Assembly (NCBI GenBank): GCA_951217055.1
Contig: OX578280.1
Coordinates: forward strand, 43,465,882-43,529,881
Length of the DNA stretch: 64,000 nt
Source of the DNA: Gerris lacustris
Taxonomy: Eukaryota > Arthropoda > Insecta > Hemiptera > Gerridae
Direction: 5' to 3'
A program made the position numbers and the translations under genes. The notes beneath the pieces were generated by a model. The model worked only from the letters and a program-made list of their open reading frames with translations, did not search any database and was not told the origin of the DNA. Below are positions 23,434 to 33,849 of this stretch, one piece after another; within the stretch, counting starts at the first letter, position 1, and every line of letters starts with the position of its first letter.

Positions 23434-24991
23434 CATTGGCGTAACTAGGATAAAAGTCTAGGGTGGGCAAAGCCCCTGGGGGGGAGGGGGGTCCGGGGGT
23501 CCTCCCCCGGAAAATTTTGAAATTTCGATACCCTAAAATCTAATTCTAAAGGTTCTTTTTACCTAATAAAAATGTAGGTACATTTTTAAAAGTATCGAAA
23601 AATGTATGTAAAAATAAGAAATTTAAATCTTCTAGTATATGATATAAATTGTGTACTAATATAAATTGTACCAATATAAATTTAAAAATGTCTCAAGTAA
23701 TTTTTTCGAAAATATTTTTGCACACATTTGGTACATTTTAAAAGGCCTTTCCAACGATACCTCTGTCAAATCGGCACAAAGCCCTTTCTGGTTGCGGCTA
23801 ACCAAGGAGGACGTCCTTCACATAGACGTAGCTTCAGAAAAACAAACCGGAATCTTAAAGAGGACAATTTGACCTAAAGTTCGATACCCTTTTGAACCCC
23901 GTCCGAATCAAATTGCAAACGGTAAGGTCAAAGTCGCAATTTCGGAAAAACACGATTTTTGTGAGGTACAGGACTCCCCCCGTGAAGGTACTAAAAAAAA
24001 GGGGGATTGCCGTTACCCCTTGAAAATTACATTTTCAGAGCATACGAAGCAGAGTAGGAGACTACTTTTTTTTCTCCGTATGTACCTCTTATGTACCATC
24101 TTGTAGTACCTCAAACGGAATTTAAAGAAGTATACCATCAAGTTTAAAAGCAAAACGCGGTGAGCAGCATTTCATAGGCTTTTAAGGCATAAAAGCCCAA
24201 TGGCGTCGAAGCCTCATGTAGAAAAACGTTTAAAAAAGGTTCTTTCGCTTCAAAGGGTCTGAAAGGTGAAAATTTTAAAAATGTTTTTGGATCACTTTTG
24301 TATTCTTCCCAAGGGCTTTCCAATGATATACCACACCCCGCACCGAATATCTCCGGTTTTCTGATCAGCGAAAAAAAAAATTCCCAATGTCGACCTTAAG
24401 CTGGAGTGCAGGTAAAAAACAGTTCTCTATACCGGCGATGGACTTCTGCGGGATCTACAAAAGCCTTGAAAAGAAATTTTAATTTTTCAATAATTTCAAA
24501 AGTTTTACGTAAAAACGTGTTTTAAAAAACACCTTTTTTGACCGTAGAAGATTTCCCGTTGAAAATAAATCCATTTCCCGAAAAATTTTCCGGCATATAG
24601 CATTTTTCCCTAAAAATACTCTATAACTTTAACAATTTCCAGAAAACTGCATGTCTCCACGACAAACACACCCATCAGTACAAAAATCCAAAAAACACTA
24701 TTTTCCCCTTTAGGGCCTATTTCCACCCTTAAGGAGTGGTTTAAAACTGCCCTTACCTAATGTTTGGTCAAGCGATTTTTAAGGTTCCTAACCGACATTT
24801 GGCATTACCTACTCGAAATTTTTTCCGAAAATCAAGAGGCGGGGTATAATTTTTTTAGCCGCGGCGCCATAAAATACAGTAGAATTTTACAACTTGGATT
24901 TTTTTTTTTACTTTTCTATTTTTCTAGGGGGGGCTAATTTTCGTCTAGGGTGGGCTTAGCCCACCCTAGCACCCCCCTAGTTACGCCAATG
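23434..24991. mobile_element. hAT element 2 (non-autonomous)
   Basis: Inverted termini are 'cattggcgtaactagg' and 'cctagttacgccaatg', followed by subterminal matching 'ctagggtgggc', with a perfect 8-bp duplication gttgtggt. A 'tccgggggtcctcccccgg' block (about 23491-23510) near the left end is shared with hAT 1. The interior is non-coding. An orphan piece of the same family lies at 32655-32935. The element interrupts the LINE between RT thumb and RNase H. Confidence 0.9.
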
Positions 24992-25009
24992 GTTGTGGTA
25001 AGTATTCTC

Positions 25010-25322
25010 TTAGGGCTGCTTTGAATCTGAGTCAATCCTCATGGTTTTATAATATGTATATCTATTTCCAAGTTTTGGGTATTGGAATAGCCGAAATACA
25101 ATGTTTTCAGGAAAGCGTCTAATTTTGAGTCTATATCGTAGAAGTTAGTCTCGCCTAACGGTAAGCTGTGGTTCGTTTGCCTCTCCAGCATGCTAGTAAC
25201 CGGGCTTGTCGTGAAGGCTCGAGTGCGAAGTGTAATCCTGCGTTGTGGATAGGATCTAGTCGACTCAAGTGTTTGGCTTATGCAGATTCGTAGGCCATAC
25301 ATCCATAGTCCATTTTTCTCCT
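25010..25322 (-). pseudogene. LINE RT thumb fragment
   Basis: The minus-strand frame (25039-25344) includes 'WMYGLRICISQTLESTR', 'AFTTSPVTSMLERQTNHSLP' and 'NTQNLEIDI'. This fits the segment after the RT palm in Jockey-type ORF2 (..YG..GLRI.LG.FRTSPV.SLL.EA..PPL..R). The catalytic palm expected upstream is absent, so the copy had lost RT before or during the insertions next to it. Confidence 0.65.
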
Positions 25323-25431
25323 TAAGGTCCCCATACACGATCAAACATTTTGCGCAAACCTGATGTCGGGCAAATTTAGGCCATACACGTCATGTTTGCG
25401 CAAACATTTTGACCGTGTATAGAGGCCTTTA
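25323..25431. mobile_element. Small MITE-like element (109 bp)
   Basis: 'ggtccccatacacgatcaaa' at the left pairs with 'gaccgtgtatagaggcc' at the right. Inside, 'ttgcgcaaac' and 'gtttgcgcaaac' are repeated, and 'ggccatacacg' occurs a third time in the middle. It lies directly beside the hAT 3 target duplication. Confidence 0.65.
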
Positions 25432-25438
25432 TAATGAC
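25431..25438. repeat. Target site duplication of hAT 3 (left)
   Basis: The bases ataatgac are repeated exactly at 27158-27165. Confidence 0.9.
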
Positions 25439-27157
25439 CAGAGACCTTCAAAATGTAGCATTTATTTTTATGAAATGTGGCACTAAAAAATGTGGCAATA
25501 TGGCACTTATTTTGGCCAAATGTGGCATTTATTTTAGCTAATGTGGCATTTATTTTTCAACTTTCCACCCCCCCCCCCCCCCCATCCCCTTTCCATTGTA
25601 AAAGGAATATTAAATCGTGCAACTTGAGTCCTATTAACTACATTATTACTAGGGTTAGGAATTATATGCTCTAAAAAGCCTAAATACATTCTCTCTGCAT
25701 GCCCCAAATATTCTTTTATATTCTCTATCAATTATTTAGGCCAACTGGGGGGGGGGGGATTTGAAAAAACACATTTACTACTTAATTAAATTTATTAGAA
25801 TTTGTGCATATACATACTTATATGTATATAAGATGAAGAAGGTTTCTTACTTATACACTTCTTTTTATGTAGCAATTTGCTTTGTAAACAAATTTCAAAT
25901 TAAAATTATTATACTTTAATTAAACTCTAAAGCTTATTAACTCTAAGCTTTAATTTAACTCTAATTACTTTTATACTTTAATTCAAATTATTATACTGTA
26001 CAATAATTATCTTTTCAATATTTTCTGTAGTCCATTTCTAGCGATTGTTTGCTAGTATATTTTTTAATTTCAAAAATGACCTTTCCACGTTGGTAGAAAC
26101 AATTGGCATATACATACTTCAATATAAAGCAGTCTTTAAAACTTAATACTACGTCTCCGCCTTGCATTATTTTCACCCTTAAGCGCCCAGGATAACATTA
26201 ACTATTTCATTCCAATCTGGATTTACATTTAAAGCAGCTTCCTAGGAGCTGATAGGCTCTGAAGGAAGAGGGGTCCCTGGTAGCATTTCCTTGAAGATTG
26301 GCACTCGGCTTAGAGCTTTAATAAAAATTTGTTTACCCGCTGAAATTAAGTTATTTACAGCTGGTGAAAAACAGCATGGGCCAAGCAGGTTACGGACCAT
26401 TTTAGGGAACACACTTTTAAACATACCCCCGCTTTCAGTATGTATGCAGCGCTGTCAGAGCAGGGCAGTTTGGTTACTTCTATTCTTTGGCATGGTCAAA
26501 AAATGTAATACACAAACAAAGTTTAAAATCACTGGGAAAGTTCGAAGACTAAAAGAATACAATAACTGTCAACAACCAGAGAGGTGGAATGATATTGGTC
26601 AAGTATCTGACTCAGGTACACCTGAGACTGGAAGAGGCACCGTTAGCAAAAAACCCAAACTATAACACTATGTTTCTAAAGGAGGAGTTAATCCCTAAAC
26701 CATTCAATATTACTACGAATGTGCCAATGGTTATCCTCTAAGTATGCTACTTATACCTTTTAAGGGTAATTGGTATTGAACACGACAACACTACCTGCGT
26801 CTTTTTCCAGATTATTTGCTACACGCGGCTTTAAACTTGATTTTTTTAACCGTAGAACTTCTACCCGAGACGAAGTGTGTCACTACCCTAAGATAGGAAT
26901 CCACGTCACTTGGGGAATCCTCAGCACCTTGGAATCCTGCCCTGCAAGGCGTATCTTACCTGCTTTTATGGGTTGTAGCAGAACCCCTTAGAATATTTCT
27001 ATTTTTTTTTCTCAGAACTTAGCCCAAATAAGGCAAAATGTGGCACAAAGTGTGGCATTTTACCGAAAATCGGCAAAATGTGGCTTTTTACCGAAAAATA
27101 GGCAAAATGTGGCATTTTAGTATGGCGCCATGGCAAAATGGCATTTGAAGGTCTCTG
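25439..27157 (-). mobile_element. hAT element 3 with transposase remnant
   Basis: Termini are 'cagagaccttcaaaatg' and 'catttgaaggtctctg', with an exact 8-bp duplication ataatgac. Subterminal repeats of 'aaatgtggcatt' (about 25454-25555, several units) and 'gcaaaatgtggc' (about 27035-27115) look like transposase-binding clusters. The interior keeps a broken transposase on the minus strand (see 25990-26120). It also contains C16 and G12 runs near 25566 and 25746. Confidence 0.9.
25990..26120 (-). pseudogene. hAT transposase C-terminal dimerisation region
   Basis: The minus strand reads 'VSTNVERSFLKLKNILANNR', then a stop, then 'KWTTENIEKI'. This is the hATC dimerisation motif (typically S..VERSFS..K.I....R..L..E....L), with the VERSF core intact. 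Upstream minus-strand sequence to about 27000, including the 26242-26424 frame, probably holds the rest of the transposase, but it is too broken to delimit. The plus-strand frame at 26291-26665 is a shadow. Confidence 0.75.
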
Positions 27158-27165
27158 ATAATGAC
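27158..27165. repeat. Target site duplication of hAT 3 (right)
   Basis: Exact repeat of ataatgac at 25431-25438. Confidence 0.9.
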
Positions 27166-27279
27166 CCATCAGGAGCGGAAAAGTGTACTACCTCCTCCCC
27201 ATTTTTGACTTTGTATCATTCCTAGGAGATTTAGGTCCTTCCAAAATTTAGTTGGCTCTTCCTCGATTTGCGGTCTTGT

Positions 27280-27870
27280 TTTCTTTTGAAGGGGAGACTA
27301 TAATATACATGTAAATGCTGAGCCTAAAGTTCAGATACGAGTTGTGGATACGAAACTGTATTAGAGCCGTCCTTAAGGGTAGGGGCAGCTGTGGTTTTTC
27401 TTTTACCGGAGAGGATCCTCACCTTCCTCCAAACATCTCCGCTTTCTGCCTGTGTTATGTGCGTTGAAATCCCCTGATATAATGAAGGGGCCTGTCAGCT
27501 GAGCTGCTGTACAATATTACTTAAGCATTGTCTAGTAACATCGTCATTAGTGTCCAGATAAATATTACATACAATGAGGGGATATGTGGAACCGATCCGA
27601 CTAACTTGGGCCTGAAGATTGGTCTGAATTGTAATCTCTTGAGTTGGCAGTTTTGATGAAGCAAATATGGCAAGGCCTCCTTGTCTGGTACCAGCTGGGG
27701 GATCTATTTTCTGCAACTTACATAGTCTAGCAGTTTTAGGGGTTTCCCAGACGTAAATGGGTCTCTTGTAACATAAGTATTTCCGGGGTTTTCTCTCTTA
27801 TTAGTAATCGAATGTCGTTTAATCTTGTTCTAAAGCCTCTGCAATTCCAAATGCAAATTTTTGTAGGATT
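27280..27870 (-). pseudogene. LINE ORF2 endonuclease domain, internally deleted
   Basis: The minus strand begins 'WNCRGFRTRLNDIRLL', then 'LMLQETHLRL' (catalytic Glu of the AP-endonuclease-like fold), 'RQGGLAIFASSKLP', 'LIVCNIYLDTNDD' and 'GPFIISGDFNAHNT' (catalytic Asp/Asn, about 27450-27490), across two frames. The reading then jumps to 'VWRKVRILSGKRKTT', the linker between endonuclease and RT. The last third of the domain, with the SDH active-site triad, is therefore deleted. This is the Jockey/I/LOA/R1 class of endonuclease-bearing LINE. Confidence 0.85.
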
Positions 27871-27959
27871 TAATGTGTTATTTTACTATTATTATTTATG
27901 TAGTGTATGGATTAAGCCATTACGGAATGGTCTACTTATTCTTGAACTTTTTCTTTTTA

Positions 27960-28151
27960 ACTTGGTGCGTAGGTTTCCGCGGGTAGATTCGTCATAAACA
28001 GATTGGGTTTCCGGCGAAATCCGCGTCAAGAAGGGGTTGAAATCCGACGTTTCGCTTCCACTACTGAAAGCATCTTCAGGGGTGTGGTGCATCGTGATGT
28101 TGACTCGAAGCATACATATCCTGTGTTAGTTTCGAAAAAAGAATCCTGTTT
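27960..28151 (-). mobile_element. 5'-truncated Penelope-like element fragment (192 bp)
   Basis: The insert lies between two copies of tttttcttttta (27948-27959 and 28152-28163), a 12-bp target duplication. On the minus strand its 3' end is 'cctacgcaccaagt', the same end as the 25-bp insert at 61067-61091. It contains a hammerhead ribozyme core. PLEs are known to carry such ribozymes in their terminal repeats. It sits between ORF1 and ORF2 of the host LINE. Confidence 0.75.
28036..28088 (-). ncRNA. Hammerhead ribozyme core (PLE type)
   Basis: Reading the minus strand: CTGAAGA (fits CUGANGA), then a stem GCTTTC/GGAAGC with loop AGTAGT, then GAAAC, then GTC. This is the conserved hammerhead order: core, helix II, GAAA, very short helix III, cleavage C. 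Helix III would be only ACGT, as in PLE hammerheads that are thought to work as dimers. Helix I is weak here: two G-C pairs, then mismatches, so this copy may be inactive. Structural identification is by eye. Confidence 0.7.
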
Positions 28152-28461
28152 TTTTTCTTTTTAGTTGATGTTGGGTTTTTCTTTTTGGAAATGTTATTTA
28201 AATTTTTCTGTTCTGGTGTCGCAGTTCGTTTGCAAGTGCGAATGGGATTCACTGCCGGAATCCCATTCGTTTATCCACATCATATCGTTTTCATTTTGGG
28301 TGTTAGTATTCATTTGTTCTAAGTGACAAATACTATTATTTTTCCTTTTTTTCATTATTCCCCCTTGTTAGGGATCGATTTACTTGAACTACTACCTGAT
28401 TTTTCTTGCACAACAACTTACTTCAAGCACTGAGTTCCCTTATCTTCTTTTTTAATACTTC

Positions 28462-28995
28462 TTATCTTACACACTGCGCAGGTTTGCTGGTTTGTTGGAA
28501 GAACATTTGAAAACAACTTAGGAAGGTTGGCTGGCAAATAATTTCCGCTTTTTTCTTTGCTTCCATGTAAGACACTTTTTCAGGACAGACTGCTCCTGTT
28601 CTACAAGTCAACTTGATATGGTAGAACTTGTAGCACTGGAAGCAACGTCTTGGAAGAGGTGTATAAGGCCGGATTGGAATAGATAAATACCTAACTTTCA
28701 ACTTACGTAGAGTTTTTTTACTTAAAGTTGTAAGGCATAGCGTTACTATATAACTGTTGCTAGGTATCAGTGTACTGTCAATTCTCCTGTTCATTCGCTT
28801 TACTTCTACAACTCCCTTGTTCTTAAGATTTTTTGTGATCTCTGGGATAAAAATATCAGCGAGGTCGGCGCAGGTAATAACTCCTTTTACTTGATTTAAG
28901 GTTATTTGTGGTTCTACTGATACTGGAAGAGATTGATTTCTAGGTAAATTTGAAATCAGTTTCTCGGCTTGGTCATGAGTAAATGTCTCAACCAA
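28462..28995 (-). pseudogene. LINE ORF1 (gag-like) with CCHC knuckle
   Basis: This 177-codon frame corresponds to the nucleocapsid-like ORF1 product of Jockey/I-type LINEs, an RNA-binding chaperone of the retrotransposition particle. Residues 1-135 match the ORF1 core by pattern ('GVITCADLADIFIPEITKNL', '..VRYLSIPIRPYTPLPRRC'). A zinc knuckle 'CFQCYKFYHIKLTC' (C-x2-C-x4-H-x4-C) sits near residue 117-131. A second knuckle expected after it is degraded ('GAVCPE'). Upstream, 'RDGSLLVETFTHDQAEKLI' continues the domain beyond the first Met, so the true start was further 5' and the frame is broken. Confidence 0.85.
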
Positions 28996-29114
28996 GAGAG
29001 AACCGTCACGTAGTTTTTTTTTGCGCTTTTAATGCCGCCACAAGTTTTTCAATCATAAACGGTCAAACTTTTGACATAGATTCACCATCCTGTCTTTTTA
29101 CTATTTAAGAAAGT

Positions 29115-29321
29115 TTATAATTTTCCTGGCATTGTCAGTTCAAGTTTTACTGGAGTATTAGGTCTTAGTCGTTTGTTCTTGGGCAACGAGTCACAGCTTT
29201 TATTGATGTCGGATTGCAATATGTCAGATTTTCCATTGTTTTCTTTGAACTTTCCATCTACACAGTCAGTGGTAAAATTATATTGATCCCTAGATTGCCC
29301 TCCAGGGGCAGGAGGTCTCAT
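29115..29321 (-). pseudogene. Possible LINE ORF1 N-terminus
   Basis: This 68-codon frame begins 'MRPPAPGGQSRDQ' and ends '..KNKRLRPNTPVKLELTMPGK'. A basic, proline-containing, low-complexity N-terminus is usual before the ORF1 core, and the frame lies directly upstream of it, separated by a frameshifted stretch. No domain is recognised, so this is contextual inference. Confidence 0.4.
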
Positions 29322-29339
29322 ACTTAAAATTTGAAGGAA

Positions 29340-30333
<994 letters not shown>

Positions 30334-30334
30334 A

Positions 30335-31000
30335 TATTGTTAAAAAATAAAACCTTTCTGAAATATGAATAGCTAATTTTTTACAATTTAGGAAAAAACG
30401 AGGTGAAAATTTTTATATAAAGAAGTAGACAAAAACCATTTATTGAACGTAATAGTAAAATCTAAAAATTTGTTGATGTCATTTCAGCTCAAAATACACA
30501 ATGCACGTAAAAACACGAAAATTAAAAAAAAATACACCTTTCAACTTCTAAATCAAACTAACGACTGAGCAAGTAATCAAATTTGCTAACAGAAAAGGAG
30601 GAGATAGTCCAAAGAAATGAGGATAAAGTGAAAAAGAAAAAAATCTTTAGAAATTATGTACTCTTTATGGTTAACTCTAACTCTTTGAACCTGCAAAAAT
30701 TATTTAATTTTACCAATTTCTTTGAATTAAAATCCTTCTTAATAATTCTTACAAAACAGAAAGAAAGTAAAGGGGGTTTTCTCATACTGCAACAACTGGG
30801 TATTCTCACTAAATATTATTATTATTTATTTATTTTTATTTACTTTGGTCACTTTAACCGAAATAAATTTCCTTCAGGGGACCAGAAGAAGGTGGTCAAA
30901 ATATGCATGAAAGTGGTCACATTGACCAGGTGGTCAATATACACGGGTGGTCACTGTAGCAGGTTTTACTGTATTTTATTTAAATTTGATGGGTTTTATA
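30335..31000. other. No gene supported
   Basis: A 141-codon frame (30583-31008) is lysine/phenylalanine-rich without domains. Near 30890-30965 there are several 'gtggtcac/gtggtcaa' repeats, a small degenerate tandem. Confidence 0.4.
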
Positions 31001-31012
31001 AGCGGTAATTCT

Positions 31013-31230
31013 TTAGATTGTTACTCCCTTATGATTTTTTTAGAATATACATGACTGACTAAATAACTATTAAGACAAAGGGATGTTCAGTCCATTGTAC
31101 TTTGGGACAAAGGAATATCACACTTCTGTATCTATAGGGGAGTAACAATCTAAATAAGAACATTTCGTACTTCTTCTTTAGATTGTTACTCCCCTCAATT
31201 TTTTTATAAGGGGAGTAACAATCTACAAAT
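31013..31230. repeat. Alternating hairpin repeat
   Basis: 'agattgttactccc' occurs at 31015 and 31181, and its complement 'gggagtaacaatct' at 31138 and 31212. The 31181-31226 pair forms a 16-bp perfect stem with a 13-base AT loop. The whole 218 bp looks like a decayed foldback element. Confidence 0.65.
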
Positions 31231-31369
31231 AGTACCTTATAGGGTACCATCAAGAAGCATTAAAGATATTTTACTAAGAATAATATGCCACTGACTTTCC
31301 TAAATCCGTCCTGATTTGCTGAAATCCGTAATTAATAATAATTTACTCCAGCTACAATGTGAATATTCC

Positions 31370-32650
31370 GGGAAAAGCAGAGGTTTCTTTACACTAGCGC
31401 TAGGTAGTGCACCCACACTCGCGCAGAGGTTTCTTTATAGCTTAATAAACTATTTAAGTAATAGTACATTACTTAATCCATAGTATTAATTATCCATACT
31501 ATTTTGTAATAGTACATTACAAAATCCCACACTACCTCACGGTTTGCCACTGTGTGGTGTCTTTTTTAAGATTTTCCTATCTATGAAATAAAAAAAAAAA
31601 TAAATAAATAAAATAAAAATAGTACATTACGCGTCTAGTGCGGAAAGTAGCATTTTGCATGCGACTGTGGAGTTACACTATTCGCACGAGTTGCGTACTG
31701 TACTTTATCTACGATTGTGGATTTTAATAATAAATACAGAAAAAAATTAATAAACTCCCTGTATGTAAGTTCCTATTTCTCTTTTGATAAAGATGACATT
31801 AATTCATTAGTTGTATTTTGTGCCGAATTAATTATTTCGGGAGGAGTATTATTCTTCTCATTTTCGTCAAAATCACTTAAATCACTCATTGTTTTTCACT
31901 AAAAACTCGATATAAACAGTTACTTTAATTAAACAAACAGCAAATTAGTTTTCTTAATGTAAAAAAAACTCGCTAATCGTGCGTTAAGGTGAAGAATTCC
32001 TCTTTTTTACCTCACTAGGGCGGAAAAAGAGGAATTATGAGACGAGCATGAGCAATAAATACAAGTACGTATAGAATCACTTTCTACGCATCTAAACAGA
32101 GACACAATGTTTATATTTCGTATCAATCGAAGATAAAATTATTTACATCGTCAAGGTTATGATAGACTATTTGGATGGGCAGTGAAATTGTTAGAGGTAT
32201 GCCAAGCTAAATAGTTATTTTTCGTGGAACGGGTCCAACCGTTCCGGTTCTGAAAAAAGAACGGTTTTGAAAGAACCTTTAAGGAACTGTTAGTAGACTT
32301 ACAATCTAAACTCTAAACTTAGTGAAGTTTGAAATAGGTGACCACAAACTAATTGGTTAAACTATGTTGTTTTTATGAAAAACCGTTCCTCACTAATTGT
32401 ATTCTAATCTATCATTTCAACGGTTGATGATTCAAATCGTATATAATTGTGGAACTGTTTCTTGATACGTTTGTTGCTTGTTTCATTGTTACTAACTACC
32501 TTCCCACTTGCTGACTATTTAATATTTTTCAAATTACTCATGTAATTTTATACCTGGCTCGGGGACTCGAATGAGATCCGATAATAAAAATGTTATCCTT
32601 ATTTTGGTATTGTTCGTGAGTGTTATGGTTATAACGCGACAGATAAAATT
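31370..32650. other. No gene recognised; small hairpins
   Basis: Short direct repeats of 'aatagtacattac' occur at about 31460, 31508 and 31619. A hairpin 'aattcctctttttt'/'aaaaagaggaatt' lies at 31994-32036. The sequence is otherwise AT-rich. Confidence 0.45.
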
Positions 32651-32654
32651 TTTC

Positions 32655-32935
32655 CTGGTATACACTATAACCTTAACAATTTCCAGAAAACTGCATGTCT
32701 TCACGACAAACACACCTATCAGTACAAAAATCCAAAAAAACAACCTATTTTGCCCTTTAAGGCCGCTTTTCACCCCTAAGGAGTGGTTTAAAACTGCTCA
32801 TACCCAATGTTTGGTCAAGCGATTTTTAAGGCTTCTAACCGATTTTGACATTACCAACTCAAAATTTTTCCGAAAATCAAGAATCGGGGTATAATTATTT
32901 TTGTTTTTTGCCGTTGCGCCTTAAAATAAAGTAAA
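32655..32935 (+). mobile_element. Orphan fragment of hAT 2 family
   Basis: The stretch from 'aacaatttccagaaaactgc' to 'atcggggtataatt' matches 24627-24865 of hAT 2 in the same orientation with modest divergence. No termini are present. The 32571-32894 frame crosses the fragment's edge and has no domain. Confidence 0.8.
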
Positions 32936-33261
32936 TTTTTAAACATAAATGCACATTCATATTTAACCGAGAACATTGCTAACTAAATATAAAGGGAAAA
33001 AGATTTTACCTGAAACATACTACCATGTCATTAGTATTAATAAATTCAAACTTACAAGTTAACTGCGAAATGTGTCGATATAGTTAAAAGTAGTTCTATG
33101 AACTTGAAAACTAAATTTTTAATGACAAATGTTTCATTCGAATGGAGTTAGTTAGAACGTTTAGTATGTTTTCTACTAGGCAGCGCTAGTGTATAGAAGG
33201 AAGCCGAGGATAATGCCTCTGCTTTTCATTCAAGGATACTTTCGACCGTGAAATGTTCTTT

Positions 33262-33405
33262 ATTTTAATACAAACTAGGGGGCTCTGCCCCCTCCTACTC
33301 GCTTCGCTCGTCGAAAAGCGGCCGCTGCCTTGAACCTTCGCACAATTTGGCATTTTACAATTTGACCACATTTGTTTGTTTACAAAACTTTTTAATAATA
33401 TAGAT
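33262..33405. repeat. Dispersed repeat with gggggctctgccccc hairpin
   Basis: GC-rich island in AT-rich DNA: 'ctagggggctctgccccctc' followed by 'ctcgcttcgctcg' and 'gcggccgctgcc'. The opening forms a 5-bp stem hairpin. The pattern is familiar from dispersed repeats in many invertebrate genomes, but I cannot assign the family. The boundaries are uncertain. Confidence 0.4.
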
Positions 33406-33540
33406 AGATAAATTTTCAGATAACGAACTGTGGATATTTATAGTGCAGTTTGTCTATATATTGTATTTGATAATCTCATTGGTATTTGATCCTGATTTCC
33501 ATGAACTAAGTGGATTATTTTGTTTTTAGTTTTGAAATAA

Positions 33541-33842
33541 TTAGAAGGTAGAGACAGAGAAGTAGAGGGGTTTTTAAATCTGTTGTGGAATTAGGCCGGA
33601 GACTTCACGAGAAGCTTTGTTGGTTTAAATTAGAGATATCTCTATCATTAGATCTCAATTAAGCATGTCTCTTTCTCTCCCTCTCTTCATTCCCTCCCTG
33701 TTTGGAAATTAATTAAGGGGATATCAAACATTTTTAGATACATACTGCTGGTTGGTTTAGAGTTTAGAGTTTCACCAAACTTTATTACTTTCCAAACCTT
33801 GTCTCTCTTCTACAACTGCAACGTAATTTTATAGGAACATCT
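33541..33842 (+). repeat. Duplicated segment, copy 1
   Basis: About 300 bp, from 'agagaagtagaggggttt' through 'aattaagcatgtctc' to 'caactgcaacgtaat', match 38149-38437 in direct orientation with perhaps 85% identity by eye. There is no ORF. Confidence 0.8.
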
Positions 33843-33849
33843 CTACTAA

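Larger units (their letters stand above)
22440..29330 (-). mobile_element. Degenerate Jockey/I-type LINE with four nested insertions
   Basis: On the minus strand the order is: ORF1 (gag-like, 29.3-28.46 kb), apurinic-type endonuclease (27.87-27.45), linker, RT thumb region (25.32-25.01), RNase H and terminal segment (23.43-22.56). The RT palm is missing. Insertions inside it are a PLE fragment (27960-28151), hAT 3 (25439-27157), a MITE-like element (25323-25431) and hAT 2 (23434-24991). Stops and frameshifts are frequent. Net LINE sequence is about 3.3 kb. Confidence 0.8.
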
